DNA of 64,000 bases from NCBI RefSeq assembly GCF_039543385.1, contig NZ_BAABJQ010000009.1, positions 124,001 to 188,000 of the forward strand, written 5' to 3'. A program made the position numbers and the translations under genes. The notes under the pieces are model-generated. The model made no database searches. It was not told the origin of the DNA and saw only the letters and a list, made by a program, of their open reading frames with translations. Source of the stretch: Rugosimonospora acidiphila (GTDB taxonomy: Bacteria > Actinomycetota > Actinomycetes > Mycobacteriales > Micromonosporaceae). Positions 16,755-24,966 of the stretch are shown piece after piece (positions within the stretch are counted from its first letter, which is position 1; every line of letters starts with the position of its first letter).

Positions 16755-17672
16755 GTGGGCGCGAGGATTCTGGTCACGGGGGGTACCGGCCATCTCGGCT
16801 CTCAGCTGACCCGACAAGCGGCGAGCGCCGGCTGGTCGGTGATCGGAACCTACTTCACGAGACCCACCGGCAGCGCCGACGAGCGGCTCGACATCCGCGA
16901 CCCGGCGGCGGTCCACCAGACGATGCGACGCGTCCGGCCGGACGTGGTGGTGCACACCGCCGCCGGGCGGGACGACTGGCGGGTGATCGCCGACGGTGCC
17001 GCGCACGTCGCAGCAGCGGCGGCGGCGCTGGGCGCCCGGCTGGTACACGTCTCCAGCGACGCGATCTTCTCAGGCGACGATGTGCATTACGACGAGGCTG
17101 CCGCCCCCGATCCGGTGTACCGGTACGGGGCCGCGAAGGCGGCGGCGGAGACCGCGGTCAGGGCGATTGCCCCGGGCGCCGCCATCGTTCGGACCTCGCT
17201 CATCCTGGGCGACGGCTGGGGCGGATCGGGCGACGGCCGGGGCGGATCGAGCGACGGCCGGGGCGGATCGAGCGACGGCCGGGGCGGATCGAGCGACGGT
17301 CTCGGCGGACACGAGACCCTGACCCACCGGCTGATCTCCGGGCAGATCGACGGCGTGCTGTTCACCGACCAGATCCGCACGCCGGTGCACGTCGCGGATC
17401 TCGCGGACTCGTTGCTGGAACTCGCCGCTGGCGGGTACGCCGGCGTCATCAACGTGGCCGGCCCGGATGCGATCAGCCGCTACGACCTCGGTGTGCTGGT
17501 CGCCCGCCGCGACGGCCTGGACCCCACCCGGCTGCGCGCCGGAAGGGTGGCCGATCTCGGTTCCAGCGTCCCCACCGATGTCCGGCTACGAACGGCGAAG
17601 GCCCGCTCGATGCTCCGCACCCGGCTCCGGGGTGCTCACGAGTTCATGTCCGCCGCCCCGGGTACGGGCTGA
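16755..17672 (+). CDS. RmlD-like NAD(P)-dependent sugar-nucleotide/SDR reductase with internal repeat
   Basis: 305 residues from GTG 16755. Extended SDR: Rossmann motif TGGTGHLG, LDIRDPAAVHQTMRRVRPDV as in dTDP-4-dehydrorhamnose reductases, VHVSSDAIFSG and YxxxK as YGAAK. The usual substrate-binding segment is interrupted at about residues 153-185 by GGSGDGRGGSSDGRGGSSDG repeats encoded by a 21-base tandem repeat (17212-17312). No other rhamnose genes adjoin, so a role in dTDP-rhamnose synthesis is not supported by context; annotate as RmlD-like oxidoreductase. Confidence 0.85.
   Translation: MGARILVTGGTGHLGSQLTRQAASAGWSVIGTYFTRPTGSADERLDIRDPAAVHQTMRRVRPDVVVHTAAGRDDWRVIADGAAHVAAAAAALGARLVHVSSDAIFSGDDVHYDEAAAPDPVYRYGAAKAAAETAVRAIAPGAAIVRTSLILGDGWGGSGDGRGGSSDGRGGSSDGRGGSSDGLGGHETLTHRLISGQIDGVLFTDQIRTPVHVADLADSLLELAAGGYAGVINVAGPDAISRYDLGVLVARRDGLDPTRLRAGRVADLGSSVPTDVRLRTAKARSMLRTRLRGAHEFMSAAPGTG
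17212..17312 (+). repeat. In-frame 21-bp tandem repeat inside the RmlD-like gene
   Basis: Unit close to GCGACGGCCGGGGCGGATCGA, about four and a half copies, encoding SDGRGGS. Reading frame is preserved because the unit is a multiple of three. It adds a flexible Gly/Ser loop to the enzyme. Confidence 0.85.
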
Positions 17673-17739
17673 GCGCCGCGGCGGACCGAAGGCTCACCAG
17701 TGTTGGCGTCGCGCGGCTTCCGGCCCCGCCGCCCCGCCG

Positions 17740-17925
17740 TTCGACACGGCCACGCCGCCGTTCGGCACGCGCTCACGCCGCCGTTCGGCACGGCCACGCC
17801 GTCGTTCAGCACGGTCACGCCGACGCTCGACGCCCGCTCGACGCGCGCTCACGCCGACGCTCGACGCCCGCTCGACGCGCGCTCACGCCGACGTTCGACG
17901 CCGGTTCGACGCGCTCACGCCGCGC
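17740..17925. repeat. Minisatellite at the RmlD/MarR convergent junction
   Basis: Starts as roughly 18-base units (TTCGGCACGGCCACGCCG type) and continues as about three copies of a ~32-base unit (CTCACGCCGACGCTCGACGC then CCGCTCGACGCG). It fills most of the gap between the convergent stops at 17672 and 17915 and reaches the last codons of the MarR gene. Confidence 0.75.
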
Positions 17926-18583
17926 CGGCTGAGCCCGGAGCGCCCCGGCCGCGCGGCTCCCGTGCGCCGCCGTCCGGCGATCCGCGTCCCGGCCCGGTCG
18001 GCGCATCCAGGACCGAGCGCACCGCCGCGCAGGGGTCGGTGCCCGGCGCCGTTTCGTGGATGCGCCGCGCGGCGCGCTGGGCCGCGTCCCGGAACTGGTC
18101 GCGCTCCGTGGGCGAGATCCCGGCGAGGAGCCGGTCCTCGACCGCCGAGACCCGGGACTGCGCCTCGGCCAGCACCGACCGGCCCCGTTCGGTGGCCACC
18201 ACCCGGCGGGCGCGCCGGTCGTTCGGGTCGAGCCGGCGTTCCACCAGGCCGGCCTCGGCGAGGTCGTCGATCAGGTACGTCAGGATGGTGCGGTCGATCG
18301 CGACCCGCTCGGCCAGGGCGCTCTGCGTCGGCGGCCCGTCGTGGACCACGGTGGTCAGCAGGTGGTAGCCGCGGCTGCCGCCCGGCATCCCGTTCAGGAC
18401 CTCGTCGACCTCGACTTCCCACCCCCGCAGCACCATCGCCAGCGCCCACCCCAGGTCGGGGGGTGTCCCAGCAGGTGTCTCGGCGGGCGACTCAGCGGGC
18501 ATCGCGGACGGCGTGGGAGCGGGCGTTCCGGCGGGCATCGCGGCGCCGTCGCGCGGAGGGTCCAGCGATGACGGCCTTGTCAT
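17915..18583 (-). CDS. MarR family transcriptional regulator
   Basis: 222 residues. A 40-residue Ala/Pro/Thr-rich N-terminal tail (AGTPAPTPSAMPAESPAETP) precedes a standard MarR winged helix: LLTTVVHDGPPTQSALAERV, IDRTILTYLIDDLAEAGLVE, RRLDPNDRRARRVVATERGR. A further disordered tail follows. Divergent from the fused flavoenzyme gene at 18692 across a 108-base gap, so it probably controls that gene and itself. The gap contains CAAC-TGT-GTTG (18617-18627) and TCTAGA-rich short dyads that could be binding sites. Confidence 0.9.
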   Translation of the reverse strand: MTRPSSLDPPRDGAAMPAGTPAPTPSAMPAESPAETPAGTPPDLGWALAMVLRGWEVEVDEVLNGMPGGSRGYHLLTTVVHDGPPTQSALAERVAIDRTILTYLIDDLAEAGLVERRLDPNDRRARRVVATERGRSVLAEAQSRVSAVEDRLLAGISPTERDQFRDAAQRAARRIHETAPGTDPCAAVRSVLDAPTGPGRGSPDGGAREPRGRGAPGSAGAA

Positions 18584-18691
18584 GCGTTCAACTCTAGCAA
18601 GATCTGCTGCCTCACAACTGTGTTGCTGGACAGAACATATTGTGTCTAGACTAGTTGGGGAGCAACACGTTCTCGCTGAGGGGCCCGACCA
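18584..18691. promoter_or_regulatory. Divergent promoter region of MarR and the fused flavoenzyme
   Basis: AT-richer than the flanks, with CAACTGTGTTG dyad and GTGTCTAGACTAG. GGGGAGCAAC lies shortly before the flavoenzyme ATG region but spacing is long. Operator assignment is inference from the divergent layout. Confidence 0.4.
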
Positions 18692-21007
18692 ATGCCGGAT
18701 TATGGACACGACCTGCTGTTTGGCACCTTCATCACGCCTGCCGCCAACAATCCGCGCAAGGCCGTCGCCCTGGCCGAGCTGACCGAGACGGCCGGCCTGG
18801 ACCTGGCCACCTTCCAAGATCACCCCTACAACGCCGACTTCCTCGACACGTACACGCTGCTGACCTGGGTGGCCGCGAAGACCGAGCGCATCCGGGTCTC
18901 CGCGAACGTGACGAACCTGCCGCTGCGCCCGCCGGCCGTCCTCGCCCGGGCCGCCGCCTCGCTGGATCTGCTGTCGGAGGGCCGCTTCGAGCTCGGTCTG
19001 GGCGCCGGGGCCTTCCCCGACGCGGTACAGGCCATGGGCGGGCGGCGGCTGTCCGCCGGGCAGGGGGTCGAGGCGCTGGATGAGGCCATCGACATCATCC
19101 GTGGGGTGTGGGACGACAGCCTCCCGGGTCCGCTGCGGCACGAGGGCCGCCACTACACGGTCCCCCGGATGAAGCGCGGTCCGCGGCCGGCACACGACAT
19201 CGAGTTCTGGCTGGGCGCGTACCAGCCGCGCATGCTGCGGCTGACCGGCCGCCGGGGCGACGGGTGGCTGCCGACCCTGGAATATCTGCGCTCGCCCGAC
19301 CTGGTGGCGGCCAACCACATCATCGACGACGCCGCCCAGGAGGCCGGGCGGGACCCGCGCGAGGTGCGCCGGCTGCTCAATCTGATGTCGGTCGGGTTCT
19401 CCCCGCAGCGCCTCGGCCAGTTGCAGGGGCCACCCGAGCAGTGGGTCGAGGAGCTGCTTCCGCTCGTGCTCGAGCACGGGTTCTCGGCCTTCATCGTCGC
19501 GCGGGACGACCCGCGGCTGATCCAGACCTTCGGCCAGGAGGTGGCGCCGGCCCTGCGCGAGGCGGTCGCCCGGGAGCGCGGCGCCGCCCGGGAGCGCGGC
19601 ACGGCCGGTACCCCGGGCGGGCCGTCGCGGCCGGCCGTCGACCTGTCGCGGCGGCAGGACACCATCGACTACGTCGCCGTGCCGCCGCGGCTGGCCGGCA
19701 AGGTGATCGAGCCGGGCGACGGCCGGTACGAGCGGGTCCGGCACACGTACGTCCGGACCGGCTCGCCGGCGCTGGTGATCCAGGCGGAAGACGCGGAGGA
19801 CGTCATCGCCGCGCTCGGGTACGCCCGGGCACAGCACGTACCGATCTCGGTGCGCAGCGGCGGGCACGGCATCAGCGGCCGGTCCACCAACGACGGCGGC
19901 ATCGTCATCGACCTGTCCCGGATGGACTCGGTCGAGGTGCTCGACCGAGCCACCCGGCGCATCCGGCTCGGCCCCGGCGCCCGCTGGGGCCACGTCGCCC
20001 GGAAGCTGGCCGAGCACGGGCTCGCGATGAGCTCGGGCGACTACGGCGACGTCGGGGTGGGAGGGCTGGCCACCGCCGGCGGGATCGGCTACCTGGCCCG
20101 CAGGTTCGGGCTGACCATCGACCACGTGGTGGCCGCCGAGATCGTCGTGGCCGACGGCCGGCTGCTGCGGGTCGACGCCGACCACTACCCCGAGCTGTTC
20201 TGGGCCATCCGGGGCGCCGGCGGCAACTTCGGCGTCGTCACCGCGTTCGAGCTGGAGGCGTACGAGCTGGGCGACGTCGCGTTCGCCAACCTGGTGGTGG
20301 ACGCCACCGATACGGCCAACCTGCTGACCACCTGGGGTCGACTGGTGGAGTCCGCGCCACGGGAACTCAGCAGCTTCCTGTCGCTGTTCCCCGGCCGCCG
20401 CGGGGGCACGCCGCAGGCGGCGGTCACCCTCATCTACGCCGGTGACGACGTACCCGCGGCCGAGGCGGCGCTCACCCCGTTCCTCGAGGTCGGGCCGGTG
20501 GTGCAGCAGCAGGCGCAGCTCGTCCCGTACCACCTCACCGTCGCGCCGGCGAACGGCGCCCACCACGGGCAGGGGTTGTCGGACACGCGCAGCGGCCTGC
20601 TGGAGCACATCACTCCGGCGTCGGCCGAGGTGATGGCGAACATGATCAAGTCCGGAGATGTCCTGATGACGCAGCTCCGATCGCTGGGCGGCGCGGTCGG
20701 TGACGTCCCCGCCGACGCGATGGCGTGGTCACACCGGACGCAGAACTTCTCGGTGCTGGCCGCCTCCGCACCGTCCCAGGCGCCCCGGCTCAACCAGCAG
20801 TGGGCGCTGCTGTACCCGCACCTCAACGGCCTGTACCTCAGCTTCGAGACCGACACCGACCCGGCCCGGCTGCACGACGCCTTCCCGGAGCCCGTGCTGA
20901 GCCGGCTGCGCGCCATCAAGGCGCAGTACGACCCGGACGACGTGTTCAACCGCAACTTCGACGTCACGCCCGCGCCCCAGCCGGCCGGCCGGTCCACCGA
21001 GGGGTGA
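18692..21007 (+). CDS. Fusion of luciferase-like (LLM) monooxygenase and berberine-bridge-type FAD oxidase
   Basis: 771 residues, two flavoenzymes in one chain. Residues 1-295 form an LLM TIM-barrel (FGTFITPAANNPRKAVALAE, FELGLGAGAFPDAV, WLGAYQPRMLRLTGRRGDGW), which in this family uses FMN or F420. After a charged linker (295-325), residues 340-530 are the FAD_binding_4 domain with RSGGHGISG (388-396; His392 is the expected covalent FAD site), and the BBE tail is YDPDDVFNRNFDV (746-758). The second covalent anchor, a Cys near position 451 in bicovalent BBE enzymes, is Tyr/Asp here, so single attachment is expected. A divergent MarR gene lies upstream. Substrate unknown. Confidence 0.9.
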   Translation: MPDYGHDLLFGTFITPAANNPRKAVALAELTETAGLDLATFQDHPYNADFLDTYTLLTWVAAKTERIRVSANVTNLPLRPPAVLARAAASLDLLSEGRFELGLGAGAFPDAVQAMGGRRLSAGQGVEALDEAIDIIRGVWDDSLPGPLRHEGRHYTVPRMKRGPRPAHDIEFWLGAYQPRMLRLTGRRGDGWLPTLEYLRSPDLVAANHIIDDAAQEAGRDPREVRRLLNLMSVGFSPQRLGQLQGPPEQWVEELLPLVLEHGFSAFIVARDDPRLIQTFGQEVAPALREAVARERGAARERGTAGTPGGPSRPAVDLSRRQDTIDYVAVPPRLAGKVIEPGDGRYERVRHTYVRTGSPALVIQAEDAEDVIAALGYARAQHVPISVRSGGHGISGRSTNDGGIVIDLSRMDSVEVLDRATRRIRLGPGARWGHVARKLAEHGLAMSSGDYGDVGVGGLATAGGIGYLARRFGLTIDHVVAAEIVVADGRLLRVDADHYPELFWAIRGAGGNFGVVTAFELEAYELGDVAFANLVVDATDTANLLTTWGRLVESAPRELSSFLSLFPGRRGGTPQAAVTLIYAGDDVPAAEAALTPFLEVGPVVQQQAQLVPYHLTVAPANGAHHGQGLSDTRSGLLEHITPASAEVMANMIKSGDVLMTQLRSLGGAVGDVPADAMAWSHRTQNFSVLAASAPSQAPRLNQQWALLYPHLNGLYLSFETDTDPARLHDAFPEPVLSRLRAIKAQYDPDDVFNRNFDVTPAPQPAGRSTEG

Positions 21008-21030
21008 CCGGCCGGCGCGGTCCTCGCCGG

Positions 21031-21150
21031 GCCGACGCCGCCCTGACCGCCGACGCCGCCTGACCGCCGGCGCCGCCTGACCGCCAGCGCCGCCCTGACC
21101 GCCAGCGCCGCCCTGACCGCCAGCGCCGCCCTGACCGCCAGCGCCGCGCC
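21031..21150. repeat. 18-bp minisatellite in intergenic region
   Basis: Six to seven units of GCCAGCGCCGCCCTGACC and 17-base variants, starting 24 bases after the flavoenzyme stop. Units nearer the stop are more diverged; the last three are identical. Not a CRISPR, as there are no spacers. Confidence 0.85.
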
Positions 21151-21269
21151 CGACGGGACAGCGCCGCGCCCATCGGGAGAGCGCGTGGGTCGGATTCCCG
21201 ACGTCCGGATCGGGGGCAGTGGGCCGTCTTGCTTGCATCCGCACCGCCTCCCCGAGGAAGGACACCGCG

Positions 21270-24200
21270 ATGCCAGCCGAGCAGACGATGCCGGGCACTC
21301 ACCGGACCACGCGTCCGACTGAGCGCCGGACGCTCCACTTTGACCTGTCCCACCTGCCCGCCGACGACGACTACCAGCTGCAGGCCGCCCTGCGCACCTA
21401 CCAGGTCCACGCGCACAGCGCCGAGTCGCGCCGGGACGCCCGACGGGAACTCGGGTTTCTCGCGGCGGTACCGGACCACCGGCTCACCCACTACGCGGAC
21501 ACCGAGCTGCCCTCCGACGCGGTGGCGCTGCTGCAGGTGACCACCCGGCCGCGGGACGACCAGCCCGAGCGCCTGGCCATGCTGGGCATCCACGTGCCCA
21601 GGCACGCCTACCGGCACGAGCAGGAGCGGCGCGCCGCCCGTCGGGTACCCGGCGATCCGGTGATGCACCCGAAGCTGGCCCGGCTGGACGTGACCCCCGA
21701 GCGGTACCGGGCGCTCACCGGTGAGGACCCGGCGCCGTACCCGAAGGACATCGACTCGTACCGGGACGCGTCCGACGCGGCGGTCGCGCTGCTGTTCCAC
21801 CACCGGGAGATCCTCAACCTCAGCACGGCGGAGCACGGCGCCGCCTACCTGATCCAGCAGTACTGCGAAAACAACCCGGGGCTGTCCGACATAGCGGTGA
21901 CCATCTTCCTGCTGGGCAACGACTGGACCCACCCGGAGCCGGTGCTCGACCAGGACGGTCACCAGATGCACGACGAGCACGGCAATCTACTGTGGACCCC
22001 GCAGATCCACCCGGACGTGGACCGGGCGCTGGCCGGCCCGCTGCAGTGGGCGATCCGGCGCATCATGGACGACTCCGCGCTCAAGGGCAGCCACTGGACC
22101 GTCCAGCACGCGGTGACCACGAACGACTACAACGCCCGGGTCGACGGCGAGGACCAGCGGGTCGCGGACGCCTCCGGCCAGGTGCGCATCGACCTGCCGC
22201 GGCGGCCCACCGGGCGGGACGCGCAGCGTTCGGTGGACGATCGGGCGGCCGGTGCGGACGAGGTCGCCTGGACGGTCGACAACCTGTCCTCGACCAATGG
22301 GCTGAGCATCAACCCCAGGGTGAGCTACGAGCCGGCGCCGACCACCGCCTCCTGGTCGGCGAGCGGCGCCTGGGCGCAGCCCTCCTCCGACAGCGGCGAC
22401 TGGCCTTACGCAAGCAAGCTGCTGGCCGGCGAGGTGTACCTGAAGGTGATCTCGGCGACGCACCCCGACGGCGTGCGGATCCAGCTGGTGCCGGGCGCCC
22501 CGAGCCCCTCGGACGAGACCGTCCCGTTCACCGCCGACCTCCGGCCGATCGGCGGTTCCAGCCGGGCCACGCTGACCCTCAACGCGCTGCGCGACACGCT
22601 GGCGTACCAGCTGACCCTGCGCGGTGACTGGCTGCGGGCCGAGTGGGTGGCGGCCAGCTTCTGCGACGCGAGCGACACCGACCTGTTCTCCATCCCGGTG
22701 GTCAGCTCGGCCGGGTACGCCACCGTCACCATCGAGTGCACCAACCACTGGCTGCGCCACCTGAGCCTGCACGTGCAGTTCGCCGGCGCCGACGGCCGGG
22801 TGTTGACGCCCGCCAACTGGGACGAGCAGCTGCCCGAGGCGATCCGGGGGATCTTCCAGCCCGACCCGACGAAGAAGTACCTCGACCTGATCCCGCCGGT
22901 GGACACCCTGTTCGGGGTGAAGCTGCCGGCGCGACCGACCACCGTGCGCATCCCGGTACCCGACGACGCCAGCGAGATCCGGCTGCTCTACGGCGGCCTG
23001 GGCACCGGCACCTACGATCCCGCGGTCTGCGGCATCGGCATCGCCACCACCGTGGTCTGCGAACTGGCCCTGCCGGTCATCCTGCTGGTCGCCGGCCAGG
23101 CGATCACAGACTCCCGGCCGGTGCAGGCCCTGCTCGCCGACAAGGATCTGCTGTTCGGCGTGTGCGCGATCGCCGGGTTCCTGGTCACCGCGGGCGTGGC
23201 CACCGACATCGCGGTGCGCGGCGACGTCCAGCCCGCGCTGCTGGCCCTGGGCAAGTCACTCGGGCCGCTGCTGCTCAAGACCGGGCTGAACAAGTTCATC
23301 GCGATGAAGTTCGCCGCCGGGACGGCGGCCCGCGCCATACCCGGCGTCAACCTCGCCTTCCAGATCTTCAACGGCGTGGTCACCGCCGCGCAGCTGCTGC
23401 AGACCACCATCGACGTGCTGCAGTCCCCGTTCGTGTACCGCACCCGGGTGTCCCGGACCGTGGACCTGGCGGTCACGCTGCGGCCCGACCCGCGTACCCA
23501 CCAGTTCCCGCCCGCCTCGGCCGGTGGCCAGTGGCGCCTGATGGTGCTCTACGACAACGACGCGACGTTCGGCGTCTGCACGACGAAGCTGCCGCCGACA
23601 GTGCGCAGCGAGCCGATCGAGGTGACCCTGTACGCGTGCCCGGCGGCGGGCCGGCTGAAGGTCATGGCCATGTTCTACACGCCCGAGGGGTGGCAGGCCG
23701 GCCAGGGGCAGAGCGGCTGGGTCCGGGCGGTGGCCGGGCGGGTCACGGTACCCGACGTGACCATCGACACCAACGAGGTCCCGCTGTCGGCCCAGTCCGG
23801 GTACCGGCACCTGCAGAAGCTCGCCTGCGTGGACAACACGCACCGGTGGGTGGCCTCCGCCGCGCCCACGGACACCCCGGCCACCCGGCAGCGCTGGGTG
23901 GATCAGGGCAAGCAGGTCATCAACTGGAGCGAACTGACCCTGGCCCAGCGCCCCGCCCAGCTCGCCACCGTCTACCAGGCGCGCGGTCTTCCGGACGCGC
24001 CCGGCGGCGAGGCCCGCTACACCGTGCGCAACCTGTCGGTGCTGGACAAGCCCGACCGCAAGTACGCGGTGACCAAGCAGACCTTCGGCGCACCGGCCGG
24101 CGCGGTGTACGAGCTGATCAGCCCGGACGACGGCACCGGGCGCAACTTCGTCGTCGACCCCGGCGCGGGCACGTTCGATCCGGTGCGCAACCCGGCCGGC

Positions 24201-24893
24201 GGCAACCACCTGCGCATGGTGTCGCTGTCCTCGGCCGGTGGCCCACCCGAGCTGCCCACGGGTACCGGCCCCAGCTGGGGACGGTTCACCCTGCACAACG
24301 ACCGGTACGTGGTACACCCCAAGGGGTACATCGTCGGCATCAACTACGCGGCGTCCAAAATGGAGATTCTGCAGCTGCCGGACGGGCCGGTCGACGACCC
24401 GCACGCGCCGTTCGCCACGATGAGCTCGGGCGTCGGGTTCCGCGACGGGCTGATGAACGGGCCGCGCGCACTGGGGTGCACGATGGACGGTCGGGTGCTC
24501 GTGCTGGAGACCGGCAACAACCGGATCCAGGCGTTCGCGGTGGACGGCACGCCGGTCAGCTGCTTCGGCCCGGCCGACGCGCCCCAGGTCTGGATGCCGC
24601 TGCGCGACCCCGAGGGCGACCACTACCTGGACCTGGCGGTCGAGCCCAAGGGCTACATCTACGTGCTGGGCCATTCCGGCGACGGCAGCGAAGCGTCCAC
24701 CTACTTCCTGGACGTCTACGAGCCCGACGGCGGCTGGCTGTTCCGCACCACGGGAATGGTCGCCGCGAAGATCGCGGTGGATGAGCTGCGCTCCCTGTAC
24801 ACGCTCAACTACGAGGTCATTCTCGGCCCGGACGCCCGGCCCGAACCGTCGGTGAGCATGTGGCTGCCTCGGCCGCCGGCCGTGCGGCACTGA
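21270..24893 (+). CDS. 1207-aa protein of unknown function with central hydrophobic segments and NHL-like C-terminus
   Basis: Start ATG 21270 follows GAGGAAGGA. No signal peptide. Residues 1-550 are soluble with no recognised domain (DYQLQAALRTYQVHAHSAES; TEHG-type helix; TNHWLRHLSLHVQF). Hydrophobic stretches occur at about 587-612, 626-646 and 680-714, separated by short polar turns, and could insert in a membrane. A beta-rich region follows, then at 1060-1185 NHL-like blades: GPRALGCTMDGRVLVLETGN with NRIQAFAVDG, and DLAVEPKGYIYVLGHSGDG. The pentapeptide-repeat gene lies 73 bases downstream and should be co-transcribed. I do not recognise the family. A pore-forming or surface protein is conceivable but unproven. 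Confidence 0.75.
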   Translation: MPAEQTMPGTHRTTRPTERRTLHFDLSHLPADDDYQLQAALRTYQVHAHSAESRRDARRELGFLAAVPDHRLTHYADTELPSDAVALLQVTTRPRDDQPERLAMLGIHVPRHAYRHEQERRAARRVPGDPVMHPKLARLDVTPERYRALTGEDPAPYPKDIDSYRDASDAAVALLFHHREILNLSTAEHGAAYLIQQYCENNPGLSDIAVTIFLLGNDWTHPEPVLDQDGHQMHDEHGNLLWTPQIHPDVDRALAGPLQWAIRRIMDDSALKGSHWTVQHAVTTNDYNARVDGEDQRVADASGQVRIDLPRRPTGRDAQRSVDDRAAGADEVAWTVDNLSSTNGLSINPRVSYEPAPTTASWSASGAWAQPSSDSGDWPYASKLLAGEVYLKVISATHPDGVRIQLVPGAPSPSDETVPFTADLRPIGGSSRATLTLNALRDTLAYQLTLRGDWLRAEWVAASFCDASDTDLFSIPVVSSAGYATVTIECTNHWLRHLSLHVQFAGADGRVLTPANWDEQLPEAIRGIFQPDPTKKYLDLIPPVDTLFGVKLPARPTTVRIPVPDDASEIRLLYGGLGTGTYDPAVCGIGIATTVVCELALPVILLVAGQAITDSRPVQALLADKDLLFGVCAIAGFLVTAGVATDIAVRGDVQPALLALGKSLGPLLLKTGLNKFIAMKFAAGTAARAIPGVNLAFQIFNGVVTAAQLLQTTIDVLQSPFVYRTRVSRTVDLAVTLRPDPRTHQFPPASAGGQWRLMVLYDNDATFGVCTTKLPPTVRSEPIEVTLYACPAAGRLKVMAMFYTPEGWQAGQGQSGWVRAVAGRVTVPDVTIDTNEVPLSAQSGYRHLQKLACVDNTHRWVASAAPTDTPATRQRWVDQGKQVINWSELTLAQRPAQLATVYQARGLPDAPGGEARYTVRNLSVLDKPDRKYAVTKQTFGAPAGAVYELISPDDGTGRNFVVDPGAGTFDPVRNPAGGNHLRMVSLSSAGGPPELPTGTGPSWGRFTLHNDRYVVHPKGYIVGINYAASKMEILQLPDGPVDDPHAPFATMSSGVGFRDGLMNGPRALGCTMDGRVLVLETGNNRIQAFAVDGTPVSCFGPADAPQVWMPLRDPEGDHYLDLAVEPKGYIYVLGHSGDGSEASTYFLDVYEPDGGWLFRTTGMVAAKIAVDELRSLYTLNYEVILGPDARPEPSVSMWLPRPPAVRH

Positions 24894-24966
24894 GCTTTTC
24901 TCCCCGCCGGAGGCCGGTCACCCCCGTACCGGCCTCCGGCACCTACCCGCGTACGGAGGCTCGACC

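Noticed and set aside
17915..20608. A nearly 900-codon open frame on the minus strand across the MarR gene and the fused flavoenzyme.
   Set aside because: Only the MarR part has protein features; the rest is the antisense of a clearly coding plus-strand gene and is open because of high GC third positions.
21031..21150. Regular 18-base repeats considered as a CRISPR array.
   Set aside because: Units are contiguous without unique spacers and no cas gene is near; the same applies to 33191-33265 and 42528-42617.
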